14,085 bases of DNA from Pseudomonadota bacterium (GTDB taxonomy: Bacteria; Pseudomonadota; Gammaproteobacteria; Xanthomonadales; Xanthomonadaceae). Below are positions 1 to 7,476 of the stretch, one piece after another; the stretch's first letter is position 1; every line of letters begins with the position of its first letter. The stretch covers positions 1-14,085 of the forward strand of contig JAEWGI010000050.1 in the NCBI GenBank assembly GCA_023388355.1. Reading direction: 5' to 3'. The notes under the pieces are model-generated. The model saw nothing but the letters and a program-made list of their open reading frames with translations, did not search any database and was not told the origin of the DNA. The translations under genes were made by a program, and so were the position numbers.

Positions 1-22
1 GGGTTCTACCCCGAAATCACGG
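1..22 (+). repeat. IS3-family left terminal inverted repeat
   Basis: Left end of the insertion sequence. Aligned to the opposite end, it matches in three blocks: GGGTTC (1-6), CCCCG (9-13) and TCACGGAC (17-24), with mismatches between them. The orfB stop codon is within it. It is cut by the window start, so its outermost bases may be missing. Confidence 0.75.
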
Positions 23-866
23 ACGGTTGTAAAAGGGCTGAGAACTTCTGGTCTTGCCTGGCGACCCTGCGCCGCATTCTCGGGTTGTGGAACCGCTCGA
101 TGTATTCGAACACATCGGTCCTGGCGGCATCGAGTGTCGGGTAGGTCATGCGGTGGACCCGCTCACGCTTGAGCAGGCCGAAGAAGCCTTCACAGGCCGC
201 GTTGTCGCCGCAATGACCCACCGCGCTCATCGAGCACACCAGCCCGTTGGCCGCCAGGTAACGCTGGTAGTCGCCGCTTCGGAACTGGCTGCCACGATCG
301 GAGTGCAGGATCACCAGATTGCTTGCCTGGCGCTGCCAAGTCGCCATCTGCACGGCCCGGATCACCATCTGCCGGTCCTGGCGGTGGTGCATCGACCATC
401 CCACGACCTGTTGGTCGAACAGATCCAGCACGATGCACAGGTATAGCTTGCCCTGCCGGGTCTTGAGCTCGGTGATGTCGGTGACCCACTTGGTCTCGGG
501 CTCCAGCGCGCTGAAGTCCCGCTCCAGCAGGTTGCGCACGCCCGGCGGCGTCAGCGCGGGCTGGCCGCGCTGGCCACGGTGCTTCGGTCGCGGCCATCCC
601 TGCAGGCCATCTTCCGCCATCAGGCGCGCCACCCGGTTCAGGCTGGCGGACTCGCCTTGATCGACCAGGTCTTCGTGCATGCGACCGGCACCCAGCGTGC
701 CCCTGCTGTCCTCATACAGCTCGCGAATCCGGCCGAGCAAGCGCTGGTTGTCGCGCTGGCGGGCGCTGGGCAAGCGCTTGCTCCAGGCATAGTAGCCGCT
801 GGCCGAGACCCGCAGGCAGCGGCACATCAGTCGAATCGGGAACTCATCGCGGCAACGTTCGATCAC
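6..866 (-). CDS. IS3-family transposase OrfB (DDE integrase domain)
   Basis: This is the catalytic part of the transposase. The rve-type DDE core is visible: D130 in the TDITEL motif, D190 in LHSDRGSQF and E226 in [14 protein letters not shown]. There are exactly 35 residues between the second Asp and the Glu, the classic IS3 DD(35)E signature. An HTH_21-like segment precedes it (about residues 40-90). The frame is -1 relative to orfA and overlaps its end. The GTG start at 864-866 has GAGG six bases upstream, partly formed by the orfA stop region, so coupled initiation is possible. A fused OrfAB made by -1 frameshifting is the family norm, but I see no canonical A-rich slippery heptamer here. 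The frame is intact, so the element may be active. Confidence 0.92.
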   Translation of the reverse strand: MIERCRDEFPIRLMCRCLRVSASGYYAWSKRLPSARQRDNQRLLGRIRELYEDSRGTLGAGRMHEDLVDQGESASLNRVARLMAEDGLQGWPRPKHRGQRGQPALTPPGVRNLLERDFSALEPETKWVTDITELKTRQGKLYLCIVLDLFDQQVVGWSMHHRQDRQMVIRAVQMATWQRQASNLVILHSDRGSQFRSGDYQRYLAANGLVCSMSAVGHCGDNAACEGFFGLLKRERVHRMTYPTLDAARTDVFEYIERFHNPRMRRRVARQDQKFSALLQPSVISG

Positions 867-874
867 CTGATACC

Positions 875-1162
875 TCAGGATGATCCCTTGGCAAAGAACG
901 TCGCCGCTTCTCGCAAAAAATCGCGTTCCTTCTTGATCCTGGCCAGTTCCCGCTTCAGGCGGGTCATCTCCTCGTCCCTAGGCGTACCGGCACCGCCGAA
1001 GACAACTGCGCCGTGGCTCTGCGCTTCCCGCTTCCAGCGGGTCAGCAGGGTGTCGCGAATCCCCAGCTCCCGGGCCACCTGGGCACAGCTGACACCCGGC
1101 TGGCTGGCCTGCTCGACCGCACCACGCTTGAACTCCGCACTGAACTTCCTACGCTTCGACAT
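875..1162 (-). CDS. IS3-family transposase OrfA (helix-turn-helix)
   Basis: This is the DNA-binding subunit of the IS3 transposase, 95 residues. It opens with the typical [16 protein letters not shown] segment, followed by a helix-turn-helix ([21 protein letters not shown], about residues 27-47). A Lys/Arg/Glu-rich leucine-zipper-like helix ([21 protein letters not shown]) ends the protein and would mediate multimerisation. I chose the ATG at 1162 because GAGGAG sits five bases upstream. A GTG at 1168 would extend the protein by two residues but overlaps that ribosome-binding site. The stop codon (875-877) overlaps the orfB frame, which lies in the -1 phase. OrfA alone is usually regulatory; with OrfB it binds the IS ends. 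Confidence 0.9.
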   Translation of the reverse strand: MSKRRKFSAEFKRGAVEQASQPGVSCAQVARELGIRDTLLTRWKREAQSHGAVVFGGAGTPRDEEMTRLKRELARIKKERDFLREAATFFAKGSS

Positions 1163-1202
1163 GAACACTCCTCAGGGCCTCGATCGGCCTTATCGTAAGT
1201 GT

Positions 1203-1224
1203 CCGTGAGAACGGGGGTGAACCC
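1203..1224 (-). repeat. IS3-family right terminal inverted repeat
   Basis: Right end of the insertion sequence, upstream of orfA. Its reverse complement begins GGGTTCACCCCCG and contains TCACGGAC, matching the left end in the same order and spacing. Sequence after 1224 reads in frame into an XRE-type helix-turn-helix protein, which places the junction at about 1224/1225. Confidence 0.78.
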
Positions 1225-1381
1225 GGAGAGCTATGCCGACGAGATCGGCATGCACCGCACGTACTACAGCGCGATCGAGCGCGGCGAGAAGAATCTGCAG
1301 TTGGATACTCTGCAGAGAGTGTGCGAGGGGCTGAGGGCGTCGATCTGGGAGGTTTTCAAGGACGCTGAGACGAGCCGGTAG
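1225..1381 (+). pseudogene. XRE-type transcriptional regulator, 5' end removed by the IS
   Basis: After the IS end the frame reads ESYADEIGMHRTYYSAIERG and continues to FKDAETSR. This is the later part of a small Cro/C1-type helix-turn-helix regulator: helix 2 (SYADEIG), recognition helix 3 (HRTYYSAIER) and helices 4-5 (LDTLQRVCEGL). Family members normally carry about 20-25 more residues at the N-terminus, including helix 1, and these are absent. A GTG at 1199 inside the IS could give a 60-residue chimeric product whose first eight or so residues are IS-derived. Without helix 1 the HTH fold is unlikely to be stable, so I call it a broken gene. Its missing 5' part should lie beyond the left edge, across the IS. 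Confidence 0.75.
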
Positions 1382-1616
1382 CGGCCTCAACTCACTTATG
1401 GCGTCGACGCAGAGTTGGGTGGGGTCCTGCCCAAGCTGCCGGCGCAGTGACCGGGTAGCTGCGGAAACCATTCCTGATCAAAAACACGAGGGAGATCAGG
1501 CTGTTGCTGCTCCCCTATCACCTAGGGTGGCCAAAATATTGGCGAAATCCTTCGAGCTTTGGCCAAGTGGCCAGACCTTTGAGGAATGCACACATCTGCT
1601 GGGGAACGCGGGAAGA
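1382..1616. other. Gene-free spacer between the xre remnant and tRNA-Arg
   Basis: I find no convincing gene here. The frames that cross it have no recognisable content. The stretch from about 1460 to 1610 is clearly less GC-rich than the rest of the window. It holds a perfect 7-bp inverted repeat (CCTGATC at 1473-1479, GATCAGG at 1494-1500) and a 5-bp hairpin (GCCAA-AATA-TTGGC, 1530-1543). Neither is followed by a T-tract on either strand. The composition and position, next to a tRNA 3' end and an IS, suggest acquired DNA. Confidence 0.5.
1473..1500. repeat. Short inverted repeat, possible operator or hairpin
   Basis: CCTGATC and GATCAGG are perfect complements separated by 14 bases. The centre-to-centre distance of 21 bp, two helical turns, would suit a dimeric regulator. 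It lies 92 bases after the truncated XRE gene. There is no T-run, so a Rho-independent terminator is not supported. This could be chance. Confidence 0.25.
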
Positions 1617-1693
1617 TGGCGCGCCTGGAGGGATTCGAACCCCCGACCAATGGCTTCGGAAGCCACTACTCTATCCGGCTGAGCTACAGGCGC
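1617..1693 (-). tRNA. tRNA-Arg (anticodon CCG)
   Basis: The minus strand folds as a complete 77-nt tRNA with an encoded CCA end. The acceptor stem GCGCCTG pairs with CAGGCGC, followed by discriminator G and CCA. The D-arm is GCTC...GAGT. The anticodon arm is GTGGC-TTCCGAA-GCCAT with CCG at positions 34-36, reading the Arg codon CGG. The T-arm is GGGGG-TTCGAAT-CCCTC. CGG is a frequent codon in this high-GC genome. The gene's 3' end points toward the xre remnant and the IS, the side at which integrases typically insert islands. Confidence 0.97.
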
Positions 1694-1760
1694 GTGGCCG
1701 GCGATTGTCCCATGACCGGGGCGGCGGTGCGAGCCTTGACGGGGTTGGTAGGCTGGAGCG

Positions 1761-2660
1761 ATGACCAGGCAAAGCCTCGATGAAACGCCGGCGACGATGC
1801 CGGAGTGGCGCCGGCGGCTGGCGCTGTACTGGACCCTCGTCCGCGGCGATCGCCCGATCGGCTGGCTGCTGCTGCTGTGGCCGACCTGGTGGGGGCTGTG
1901 GATCGCGGCCGATGGGTTGCCGCCGCCGTGGATCCTGTTCGTGTTCAGCGCCGGGGTGTGGCTGACGCGTTCGGGCGGATGCGTGATCAACGACTACGCC
2001 GACCGCTGGCTGGACGGCTCGGTCGAGCGCACCAGGCAGCGACCGCTGGCGACCGGGGCGGTGTCCGGGCGCGAGGCGCTGCTGGTGTTCGCGACGCTGA
2101 TGCTGGCGGCGTTCGCGCTGGTGCTCACGCTCAACCGGCTCACGATCCTGATGAGCGTGGTCGGCGTGCTGCTGGCCGCCACCTATCCCTATCTCAAGCG
2201 CTATACCTACCTGCCCCAGGTGTACCTGGGCATGGCATTCGGCTGGGGCATCCCGATGGGCTTCGCGGCGGTGCAGGGACAGGTGCCGCCGGTGGCGTGG
2301 GTGCTGTACGTGGCCAACATCTTCTGGGCCACGGCCTACGACACCTGGTATGCGATGGTCGACCGCGACGACGACATCCGCATGGGTTCGAAGTCGACCG
2401 CGATCCTGTTCGGCGAGCTCGACCTGGTGGCCCAGGGCGTGCTGTACGCGATGATGTTCGCGGCGCTGGCGCTGGTGGGGCGCGAGGCGGGGCTGGGCGC
2501 GTACTACTGGGGCGGCTTCGGCATCGCGGCGCTGCTGGTGGCCTGGGAATTCCTGCTGGCGCGCTACCGCGACCGCGATGCCTGCTTCCGCGCATTCCTG
2601 CACAACCACTGGGTGGGGCTGGCGATCTTCGCGGGAATCGCGGCCGACTTCGCGCTGTAG
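1761..2660 (+). CDS. ubiA: 4-hydroxybenzoate octaprenyltransferase
   Basis: This integral membrane prenyltransferase attaches the polyprenyl chain to 4-hydroxybenzoate, the second step of ubiquinone synthesis. The protein has 299 residues, close to the E. coli enzyme. The first Asp-rich motif is NDYADRWLD (N77-D85, NDxxDxxxD), which binds Mg-prenyl diphosphate. The second is [13 protein letters not shown] (from Y193). The conserved [15 protein letters not shown] segment opens the first membrane helix (about residues 28-42), and about eight hydrophobic segments follow. The start ATG has GGAG only two bases upstream. The ATG at 1797 (residue 13) is an alternative, with no better ribosome-binding site. 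The gene stands alone, head-away from the tRNA and converging on the hdeD-like gene. Confidence 0.95.
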   Translation: MTRQSLDETPATMPEWRRRLALYWTLVRGDRPIGWLLLLWPTWWGLWIAADGLPPPWILFVFSAGVWLTRSGGCVINDYADRWLDGSVERTRQRPLATGAVSGREALLVFATLMLAAFALVLTLNRLTILMSVVGVLLAATYPYLKRYTYLPQVYLGMAFGWGIPMGFAAVQGQVPPVAWVLYVANIFWATAYDTWYAMVDRDDDIRMGSKSTAILFGELDLVAQGVLYAMMFAALALVGREAGLGAYYWGGFGIAALLVAWEFLLARYRDRDACFRAFLHNHWVGLAIFAGIAADFAL

Positions 2661-2688
2661 CGCGACCCGCCGCCGGCAGCGGTTCGCG

Positions 2689-2723
2689 TCGCCCGGGCCG
2701 GGGCGAGCCCCCGGCCCGGGCGA
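2689..2723. terminator. Long GC hairpin between convergent ubiA and hdeD-like gene
   Basis: TCGCCCGGGCCGGGG (2689-2703) and CCCCGGCCCGGGCGA (2709-2723) pair perfectly over 15 bp around a CGAGC loop, and a G-T pair can extend the stem. It fills most of the 68-bp gap between two convergent stop codons, the expected place for a bidirectional terminator. There is no U-tract on either side, so it is better called a terminator-like stem-loop or transcript-end stabiliser. Confidence 0.55.
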
Positions 2724-2728
2724 TGTCG

Positions 2729-3283
2729 CTACATCGGCTGCGGCTTCTGCAGCTTGCGCAGGCGGAACGCGACCGCCAGCTGCAGGGCGCCATACAGCAG
2801 GGCGCCGACCGCGATCCAGATCGCGATGGCCACCAGGCCCACGCCGGGACGGGCGAGGAACAGCAGGCCCAGCACGATCGCCAGCAGGCCGCTGAGCGCC
2901 AGTAGCCATTCGCCGCGCACCACCTTGCGCACCATCACCGCGAACAGGACGCGGGCGAAGCCGGCGATGATCAGCCAGGCCGCGACCAGCCACAGCATCG
3001 CGCCGCCCATCTGTGCCGGGCGCATGATCGCCAGCACGCCGAAGGCGATCGACACCAGCGCGTAGAGCAGCAGCAGCCAGTTGGGCAGGGCGATGTCCTT
3101 GCGGAACACGCTCAGCAGGCTGACCAGGCCGTCCGCGAGGGCGAGGATGCCGAAGGTCAGTACCAGTGCGAGGATCGATTTGCCTGGCCAGATCAGGGTG
3201 GCGATGCCGAAGGCGATCGCGACCAGGCCGTACAGCAGGAATACCCACCAGCTGCGTGTGACATCGAGGAAGGGACGGTTCAC
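2729..3283 (-). CDS. HdeD-like (DUF308) membrane protein
   Basis: This is a 184-residue inner-membrane protein with about six predicted transmembrane helices in three hairpin-like pairs. For example, SWWVFLLYGLVAIAFGIATL and NWLLLLYALVSIAFGVLAIM are similar to each other, as expected for the internally repeated DUF308 fold. In E. coli the relative HdeD is linked to acid resistance at high cell density. The role here is unknown and the name refers only to family. I chose the GTG at 3281-3283 because AAGGA lies six to seven bases upstream. The longer frame to 3352 adds 23 non-hydrophobic residues without a ribosome-binding site. The C-terminus ends in a short basic tail (RLRKLQKPQPM). It lies downstream of comF on the same strand, 70 bp apart. 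Confidence 0.85.
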   Translation of the reverse strand: MNRPFLDVTRSWWVFLLYGLVAIAFGIATLIWPGKSILALVLTFGILALADGLVSLLSVFRKDIALPNWLLLLYALVSIAFGVLAIMRPAQMGGAMLWLVAAWLIIAGFARVLFAVMVRKVVRGEWLLALSGLLAIVLGLLFLARPGVGLVAIAIWIAVGALLYGALQLAVAFRLRKLQKPQPM

Positions 3284-3353
3284 GGCAATTCCTTTTCGCA
3301 AAGGTCCGGATCGACCGGCGCCCAATTTATGCCCGGTGCCGGACCGGCGCACG

Positions 3354-4082
3354 CTACGCCGTCCGCGCGCAGACCCAGGCGTCGACGCGGGCCACGCCGG
3401 CGCGCCGCAGCGCCGTGGCCGCGGCGTGGACGGTGGCGCCGGTGGTCATCACGTCGTCGACCAGGGCCACGTGCGCGGGCAGGACGGCGCGCGGATCGAC
3501 GGCGAAGGCGTCGCGCAGGTTGCGTCGCCGCGCCGCGGCGTCGAGGTCGGACTGGGCGGCGGTCGCGCGCCGCCGCCACAGCGCGTCGTCGAGCAGCGGC
3601 AGGGCGAGCGACTGCGCCAGCGGCCTGGCCAGCTCCAGCGCCTGGTCGTAGCCGCGCCGGCGCAGGCGTGCGCGGTGCAGGGGCACGGGCAGCAGGGCGT
3701 CGGGCCGGGACAGGGCGGCGAAGCGTTCGGCCATGGCGCCGGCCAGCAGCCGGCCGGCGGCAAGATCGCGGTGGAACTTGAAGCGCGGCAGCAGGCGGTC
3801 GAGCGGGAAGGCATAGACGAATGCGGCGTGCGCGCCGTGCAGCGGCGACGGTCGGCGCTGGCAGGCGCCGCAGGGCGCGCCGGCGGATGCCATCGGCAGC
3901 GCGCAGCCCGGACAGGCAGGCCCGTTCCAGGGCAGGCCGGACCGGCATGGCGGGCACAGGTCGGCGCCGGCGGGAGCAGCTTCGCCGCAGACCAGGCAGC
4001 GCGCCGGGCACAGGCGCGCGCCCAGCCGCCGCCACCAGCCGTCAACCGGCGCGCGGGTGGCTCGGTTGACAGGGCCGGGCAT
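3354..4082 (-). CDS. comF: ComF family phosphoribosyltransferase-like protein
   Basis: This is a 242-residue ComF/GntX-type protein, a class linked to DNA uptake and to use of DNA as nutrient. Four CxxC-type pairs in the first third (C29/C32, C43/C46, C57/C60, C71/C74) form a double zinc ribbon. A type-I phosphoribosyltransferase domain follows: [20 protein letters not shown] (about 133-152) and the PRPP loop [13 protein letters not shown] (205-217). The ATG at 4082 has GGAAAG about four bases upstream. Codons 5-14 coincide with a dyad that I interpret as a possible bioB operator on the other strand, and only 49 bp separate the two start codons. Transcription of comF and bioB therefore probably interferes. 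The link of comF with bioB is positional; no metabolic connection is established. Confidence 0.9.
   Translation of the reverse strand: MPGPVNRATRAPVDGWWRRLGARLCPARCLVCGEAAPAGADLCPPCRSGLPWNGPACPGCALPMASAGAPCGACQRRPSPLHGAHAAFVYAFPLDRLLPRFKFHRDLAAGRLLAGAMAERFAALSRPDALLPVPLHRARLRRRGYDQALELARPLAQSLALPLLDDALWRRRATAAQSDLDAAARRRNLRDAFAVDPRAVLPAHVALVDDVMTTGATVHAAATALRRAGVARVDAWVCARTA
4039..4072 (+). promoter_or_regulatory. Candidate BirA-type biotin operator
   Basis: GTCAACC (4041-4047) and GGTTGACA (4064-4071) flank a 16-base spacer. The known enterobacterial BirA operator is TTGTAAACC-N16-GGTTTACAA. Here the inner GTAAACC arm matches at six of seven positions on the left, the right arm matches at seven of nine, and the spacer length is the same. 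The strict inverted repeat is 8 bp per arm (GTCAACCG/CGGTTGAC). It lies within the first codons of comF, about 60-90 bp upstream of bioB, and overlaps the best -35 box. Binding there would repress bioB when biotinyl-AMP is abundant. Whether this organism's BirA has a DNA-binding domain is unknown from the window. Confidence 0.5.
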
Positions 4083-4094
4083 GCTTTCCAGACT
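4066..4094 (+). promoter_or_regulatory. Putative sigma70 promoter of the biotin operon
   Basis: A perfect -35 hexamer TTGACA (4066-4071) is followed, after 17 bases, by the weak -10 hexamer CAGACT (4089-4094). This predicts a start near 4101 and a leader of about 30 nt before bioB. The right arm of the candidate BirA operator overlaps the -35 box. The -10 match is poor (three of six), so the assignment rests on the -35, the spacing and the position. Confidence 0.4.
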
Positions 4095-4131
4095 GCCCGG
4101 CCACGCTCCGCCCGTCTGTCAGGAAACCCCG

Positions 4132-5220
4132 ATGCCTGCCGTCAGCCCGCTCCGCCCCGCGGCCGCGCCGCCCGCCGAAACCCTGCGCCACGACTGGCGC
4201 CAGGACGAGGTCGAGGCGCTGCTCGGCCTGCCGTTCCCCGAGCTGCTGTACCGCGCGGCCACGGTCCATCGTCGCCACTTCGATCCAGCCAGGGTCCAGG
4301 TCAGCACCCTGCTGTCGATCAAGACCGGCGGCTGTCCGGAAGACTGCAGCTACTGCCCGCAGGCGCAGCGCTACCACACCGGGGTCGAGGCGACGAAGCT
4401 GATGTCGACCGAGGCGGTGCTGGAGCAGGCGCGCCAGGCGCGCGACGCCGGCGCCAGCCGCTTCTGCATGGGCGCGGCCTGGCGCTCGCCGAAAGACCGC
4501 GACATTCCCAAGGTCGCCGAAATGATCCGCCAGGTGAAGGCGCTGGGCCTGGAAACCTGCGCCACCCTGGGCATGCTCAGTGGCGGCCAGGCGCGCGCGC
4601 TGCGCGAAGCCGGGCTCGACTACTACAACCACAACCTCGATACCGATCCGGAGTTCTACGGCGACATCGTCCACACCCGCGGCTTCCAGGACCGGCTCGA
4701 CACGCTTGGACACGTGCGCGACGCGGGCATGAAAACCTGCTGCGGCGGCATCGTCGGCATGGGCGAGACCCGCGCGCAGCGCGCCGGCTTCCTGCGCGCG
4801 CTGGCCAACCTGCCGGCGCATCCGGATTCGGTGCCGATCAACCGCCTGGTGCAGGTCGAGGGCACCCCGCTGCACGGCACCGAGGAACTCGACCCGTTCG
4901 AATTCGTGCGCACCATTGCGGTGGCGCGGATCCTGATGCCGCGCTCGATGGTGCGCCTGTCGGCCGGGCGCGAGCAGATGTCCGACGAGCTGCAGGCCCT
5001 GTGCTTCAGCGCCGGGGCCAACTCGATCTTCCACGGCGACAGGCTGCTGACCACCCCCAACCCCGGGACCGGGCGCGACCAGGCCCTGTTCGACCGCCTC
5101 GGCCTGGAGGCGATGCACGTGGCCGTGGATGCCGAAGGACACGACCGCGGTGGTACCGTACATGCAGACATTTCGGACGGGCACGGCGCCGGCGGCGCCG
5201 CGGCCCGGGCCGGCGCCTGA
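4132..5220 (+). CDS. bioB: Biotin synthase
   Basis: This radical-SAM enzyme inserts sulfur into dethiobiotin to give biotin, the last step of the pathway. The cluster-binding motif CPEDCSYC gives C68, C72 and C75 for the SAM [4Fe-4S] cluster. The family segments [27 protein letters not shown] (around 4435-4500), YYNHNLDT and [14 protein letters not shown] follow in the usual order. Length is 362 residues, with a variable tail after the conserved end (HAD region). I chose the ATG at 4132 because AGGA lies seven bases upstream. An in-frame start at 4057 would add 25 residues with no ribosome-binding site and would run through the promoter and operator region. It is the first gene of the operon; bioF begins 34 bp downstream. 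Confidence 0.97.
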   Translation: MPAVSPLRPAAAPPAETLRHDWRQDEVEALLGLPFPELLYRAATVHRRHFDPARVQVSTLLSIKTGGCPEDCSYCPQAQRYHTGVEATKLMSTEAVLEQARQARDAGASRFCMGAAWRSPKDRDIPKVAEMIRQVKALGLETCATLGMLSGGQARALREAGLDYYNHNLDTDPEFYGDIVHTRGFQDRLDTLGHVRDAGMKTCCGGIVGMGETRAQRAGFLRALANLPAHPDSVPINRLVQVEGTPLHGTEELDPFEFVRTIAVARILMPRSMVRLSAGREQMSDELQALCFSAGANSIFHGDRLLTTPNPGTGRDQALFDRLGLEAMHVAVDAEGHDRGGTVHADISDGHGAGGAAARAGA

Positions 5221-5254
5221 GCGGCGGGGGGCCGCGACCGAGGGGAGCCCAGCC

Positions 5255-6478
5255 ATGGCAGTGGAACGTCCCGACCTGCATGCCCGCGTGGCCGCGCAGC
5301 GCGAACAGCGCGAGGCCGAATCCGGACGCCGCGTACGGCGCGAGGTGCTGCGCCGCGATGGCGTCCGCTGCGAAGTCGCCGATCCGGACGGCGGCAGCCA
5401 CGCCCTGCTCAACTTCTGCAGCAACGATTACCTCGGCCTGTCGCAGCACTTCGCCGTGGTCAGCGCGCTGCAGGACGCGGCCGCGCGCGACGGCGCCGGC
5501 TCGGCCGGTTCGCAGCTGGTCTGCGGCCACCACGCCCTGCACGCGGCGCTCGAACGCGAGCTGGCCGACTGGCTGGAGGTGCCGCGCGCGCTGCTGTTCG
5601 ACAGCGGCTACGTCGCCAACCTGGCGGTGATGCAGGCGCTGCTGGGCGACGACGACCTGTGCGTGCAGGACCGGCTCAACCACGCCAGCCTGATCGACGC
5701 CGCGCGCCTGGCCGGCTGCCGCCTGCGGCGCTATCCGCACAGCGACGTGGAAGGCGCCCTGCGCCAGCTGCGCAGCATGGGCGAATGCGCGGCGATGCTG
5801 GCGACCGACGGCGTGTTCAGCATGGACGGCGATGTCGCCCCGCTGCGCGAGCTGGCCATCGCCGCGCGCGTGCAGCAGGCGCTGCTGTACGTGGACGATG
5901 CGCATGGCGTGGGCGTGCTCGGGCCCGACGGCCGTGGCTCGGTGGCCGCGGCCGGGCTCGATTCGGCGGCGGTGCCGCTGCGCCTGGTCACCCTGGGCAA
6001 GGCGCTGGGCAGTCATGGTGCGGTGGTCGCGGGCGAGCCGGACCTGGTGGCGCACCTGGCCGAAACCGCGCGTCCCTACCTCTACACCACCGCGCTGCCG
6101 GCGGCCCAGGCCGCGGCCGCGCTGGCGGCGGTGAAGCTGGCGCGGCGCGAGCACTGGCGGCGCGAGCGGCTGCAGGAGCTGGTCGGCCGCTTCCGCGCCC
6201 GCGCCGAACGCCACGGGCTGCAGCTGATGCCGTCCGAAACCCCGATCCAGCCGGTGCTGTGCGGCAGCAATGCCAACGCGCTGGCGATGTCGGCCTCGCT
6301 CGAAAGCGACGGCTACTGGGTCGCCGCGATCCGCCCGCCGACCGTGCCCGACGGCCAGGCCCGGCTGCGCGTCACCTTCACCGCCGCGCACGAGCCGGCA
6401 CAGGTCGATGCGCTCGTCGACGCCCTGGCCGTGGCCCGCGACCGCGCCGCCGATCCGTTGCCAAGTCGCATGGCATGA
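5255..6478 (+). CDS. bioF: 8-amino-7-oxononanoate synthase (KAPA synthase)
   Basis: This PLP-dependent alpha-oxoamine synthase condenses pimeloyl-ACP with L-alanine to make 7-keto-8-aminopelargonate. Family motifs are clear: [12 protein letters not shown] (51-62), [19 protein letters not shown] (82-100), LNHASL with H143, [11 protein letters not shown] with D215 and H217, and the PLP lysine K249 in [12 protein letters not shown]. Length is 407 residues, slightly longer than the 384 of E. coli. The ATG at 5255 has AGGGGAG about seven bases upstream. The frame is open back to 5129, but that part overlaps bioB. The stop overlaps the start of the next gene as ATGA (6475-6478), so translation of the transporter is probably coupled to it. 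Confidence 0.97.
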   Translation: MAVERPDLHARVAAQREQREAESGRRVRREVLRRDGVRCEVADPDGGSHALLNFCSNDYLGLSQHFAVVSALQDAAARDGAGSAGSQLVCGHHALHAALERELADWLEVPRALLFDSGYVANLAVMQALLGDDDLCVQDRLNHASLIDAARLAGCRLRRYPHSDVEGALRQLRSMGECAAMLATDGVFSMDGDVAPLRELAIAARVQQALLYVDDAHGVGVLGPDGRGSVAAAGLDSAAVPLRLVTLGKALGSHGAVVAGEPDLVAHLAETARPYLYTTALPAAQAAAALAAVKLARREHWRRERLQELVGRFRARAERHGLQLMPSETPIQPVLCGSNANALAMSASLESDGYWVAAIRPPTVPDGQARLRVTFTAAHEPAQVDALVDALAVARDRAADPLPSRMA

Positions 6479-7476
6479 CCGCATCCGGAGTCCAGGGCCG
6501 CGTCGCGCTGGCGGCGGTCGGCCTGGCGCTGCTGTCGGCGCTGTTCTTCACCATGACCTACGTGCTCAACCGCGCCAGCGCCAGCGGCGGCGGGCACTGG
6601 GCGTGGCTGGCCTGCCTGCGCTACCTGATCACCCTGCCGCTGATGCTGCCGCTGATGCTGGTCCGGGGCGGCACCCGACCGGTGCTGCGCGCGATCGCCG
6701 CGCATCCCCGGGCCTGGCTGCGCTGCGCCGGGATCGGCTTCGGGCTGTTCTACCTGATGCTGTCGTTCGCCGCTTCCAGCGGGCCGTCGTGGCTGGTGGC
6801 CGGCTCGTTCCAGTTCACCGTGATCGCCGGGATGCTGTGCGCACCGCTGCTGTACCGCGACCAGCGGCGCAAGATCCCGCCGGCCGGGCTGGCGGTGGCG
6901 GCGCTGATCCTGGCCGGGGTGCTGCTGATGCAGTTCGGCCATGCCAGCGGCGCGCTCGACCGCGCGGCCTGGATCGCGCTGGCCTGCGTGCTGGTCGCGG
7001 CGGTGGCCTATCCGCTCGGCAACCGCCTGCTGCTGCTGCACCTGGAGCGCACGGGCGAATCGCTCGACGCCACCCAGCGGGTGTTCGGCATGACCCTGGC
7101 CAGCCAGCCGCTGTGGCTGCTGGTGGCGGCGTATGCCGGCGCCGTCGCCGGGCCGCCGACGCTGGCGCAGGTGTGGCTGGCGGCGGGCGTGGCGCTGTCG
7201 GCCGGCGTGATCGCCACGATCCTGTTCTTCCAGGCCACCGGCATGGTCCGCGACCGCCCGCTGGCGCTGGGCGCGGTGGAGGCGATGCAGGGCGCCGAGG
7301 TGGTGTTCGCGGTGCTGCTGGGGGTGCTGCTGCTGGGCGAACCATGGCCGGACGGACGCGCCGCGCACGGCGCGCTGCTGGTGGTTGCGGGCATCGTCGC
7401 CTTCGCCTGGATCGTGGCGCGGCCGGCCGCGGGCAGCCGCGAGGTCAGGGCGCTGAGGACGGACAAGGGCGCATGA
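6475..7476 (+). CDS. EmrE-like DMT-superfamily transporter within the biotin operon
   Basis: This is a 333-residue polytopic membrane protein with about ten hydrophobic helices. The opening [26 protein letters not shown] and the [15 protein letters not shown] segment resemble the family annotated as putative multidrug-resistance efflux transporters (Pfam EmrE, DMT superfamily). ATGA overlaps join it to bioF (6475-6478) and to bioH (7473-7476), so it is made in step with biotin enzymes. That context suggests transport of biotin, a biotin precursor or a related metabolite. The substrate cannot be read from the sequence, and the efflux label is only a family name. Its codon use and GC content match its neighbours, so there is no sign of recent insertion. 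Loops between helices are short and the C-terminal tail is basic. Confidence 0.88.
   Translation: MTASGVQGRVALAAVGLALLSALFFTMTYVLNRASASGGGHWAWLACLRYLITLPLMLPLMLVRGGTRPVLRAIAAHPRAWLRCAGIGFGLFYLMLSFAASSGPSWLVAGSFQFTVIAGMLCAPLLYRDQRRKIPPAGLAVAALILAGVLLMQFGHASGALDRAAWIALACVLVAAVAYPLGNRLLLLHLERTGESLDATQRVFGMTLASQPLWLLVAAYAGAVAGPPTLAQVWLAAGVALSAGVIATILFFQATGMVRDRPLALGAVEAMQGAEVVFAVLLGVLLLGEPWPDGRAAHGALLVVAGIVAFAWIVARPAAGSREVRALRTDKGA

Larger units (their letters stand above)
1..1224 (-). mobile_element. IS3-family insertion sequence, apparently complete
   Basis: The element carries orfA and orfB on the minus strand and is bounded by imperfect terminal inverted repeats. The left end (1-22) aligns with the reverse complement of 1203-1224: both begin GGGTTC, share CCCCG at positions 9-13 and share TCACGGAC further in. 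The orfB stop codon (6-8) lies inside the left repeat, as is usual for compact IS3 elements. Because the matching bases reach position 1, the true left terminus may lie at or just outside the window edge, and the target-site duplication cannot be checked. The right end interrupts an XRE-type regulator gene. The family is assigned from the OrfA helix-turn-helix protein, the DD(35)E OrfB and the two overlapping frames. The subgroup is not certain; OrfA resembles the IS51-like group. Confidence 0.88.

Noticed and set aside
1530..1543. GCCAA-AATA-TTGGC hairpin as a tRNA terminator
   Set aside because: The stem is only 5 bp and no T-tract follows on the tRNA strand.
1736..1741. TTGACG as a -35 box for ubiA
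   Set aside because: With normal spacing the -10 would fall on the start codon and no TATAAT-like hexamer is there.
1398..1764. Small ORFs across the spacer and tRNA-Arg
   Set aside because: They read through the antisense of the tRNA and carry no family signal. The phrase GGIRTPDQWL-like is a known false-protein pattern produced by tRNA genes.
1671..3248. Long minus-strand open frame of 525 codons over ubiA
   Set aside because: It is antisense to ubiA and out of frame with the hdeD-like gene, with low-complexity Arg/His/Gln-rich content. GC-rich codons simply lack stops in this phase.
3081..5630. Very long plus-strand open frame (849 codons)
   Set aside because: It is an off-frame reading of comF, bioB and bioF in GC-rich DNA. 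Its translation is Arg/Gly/Ala-rich and matches no family, while the genes in the other frames are clear.
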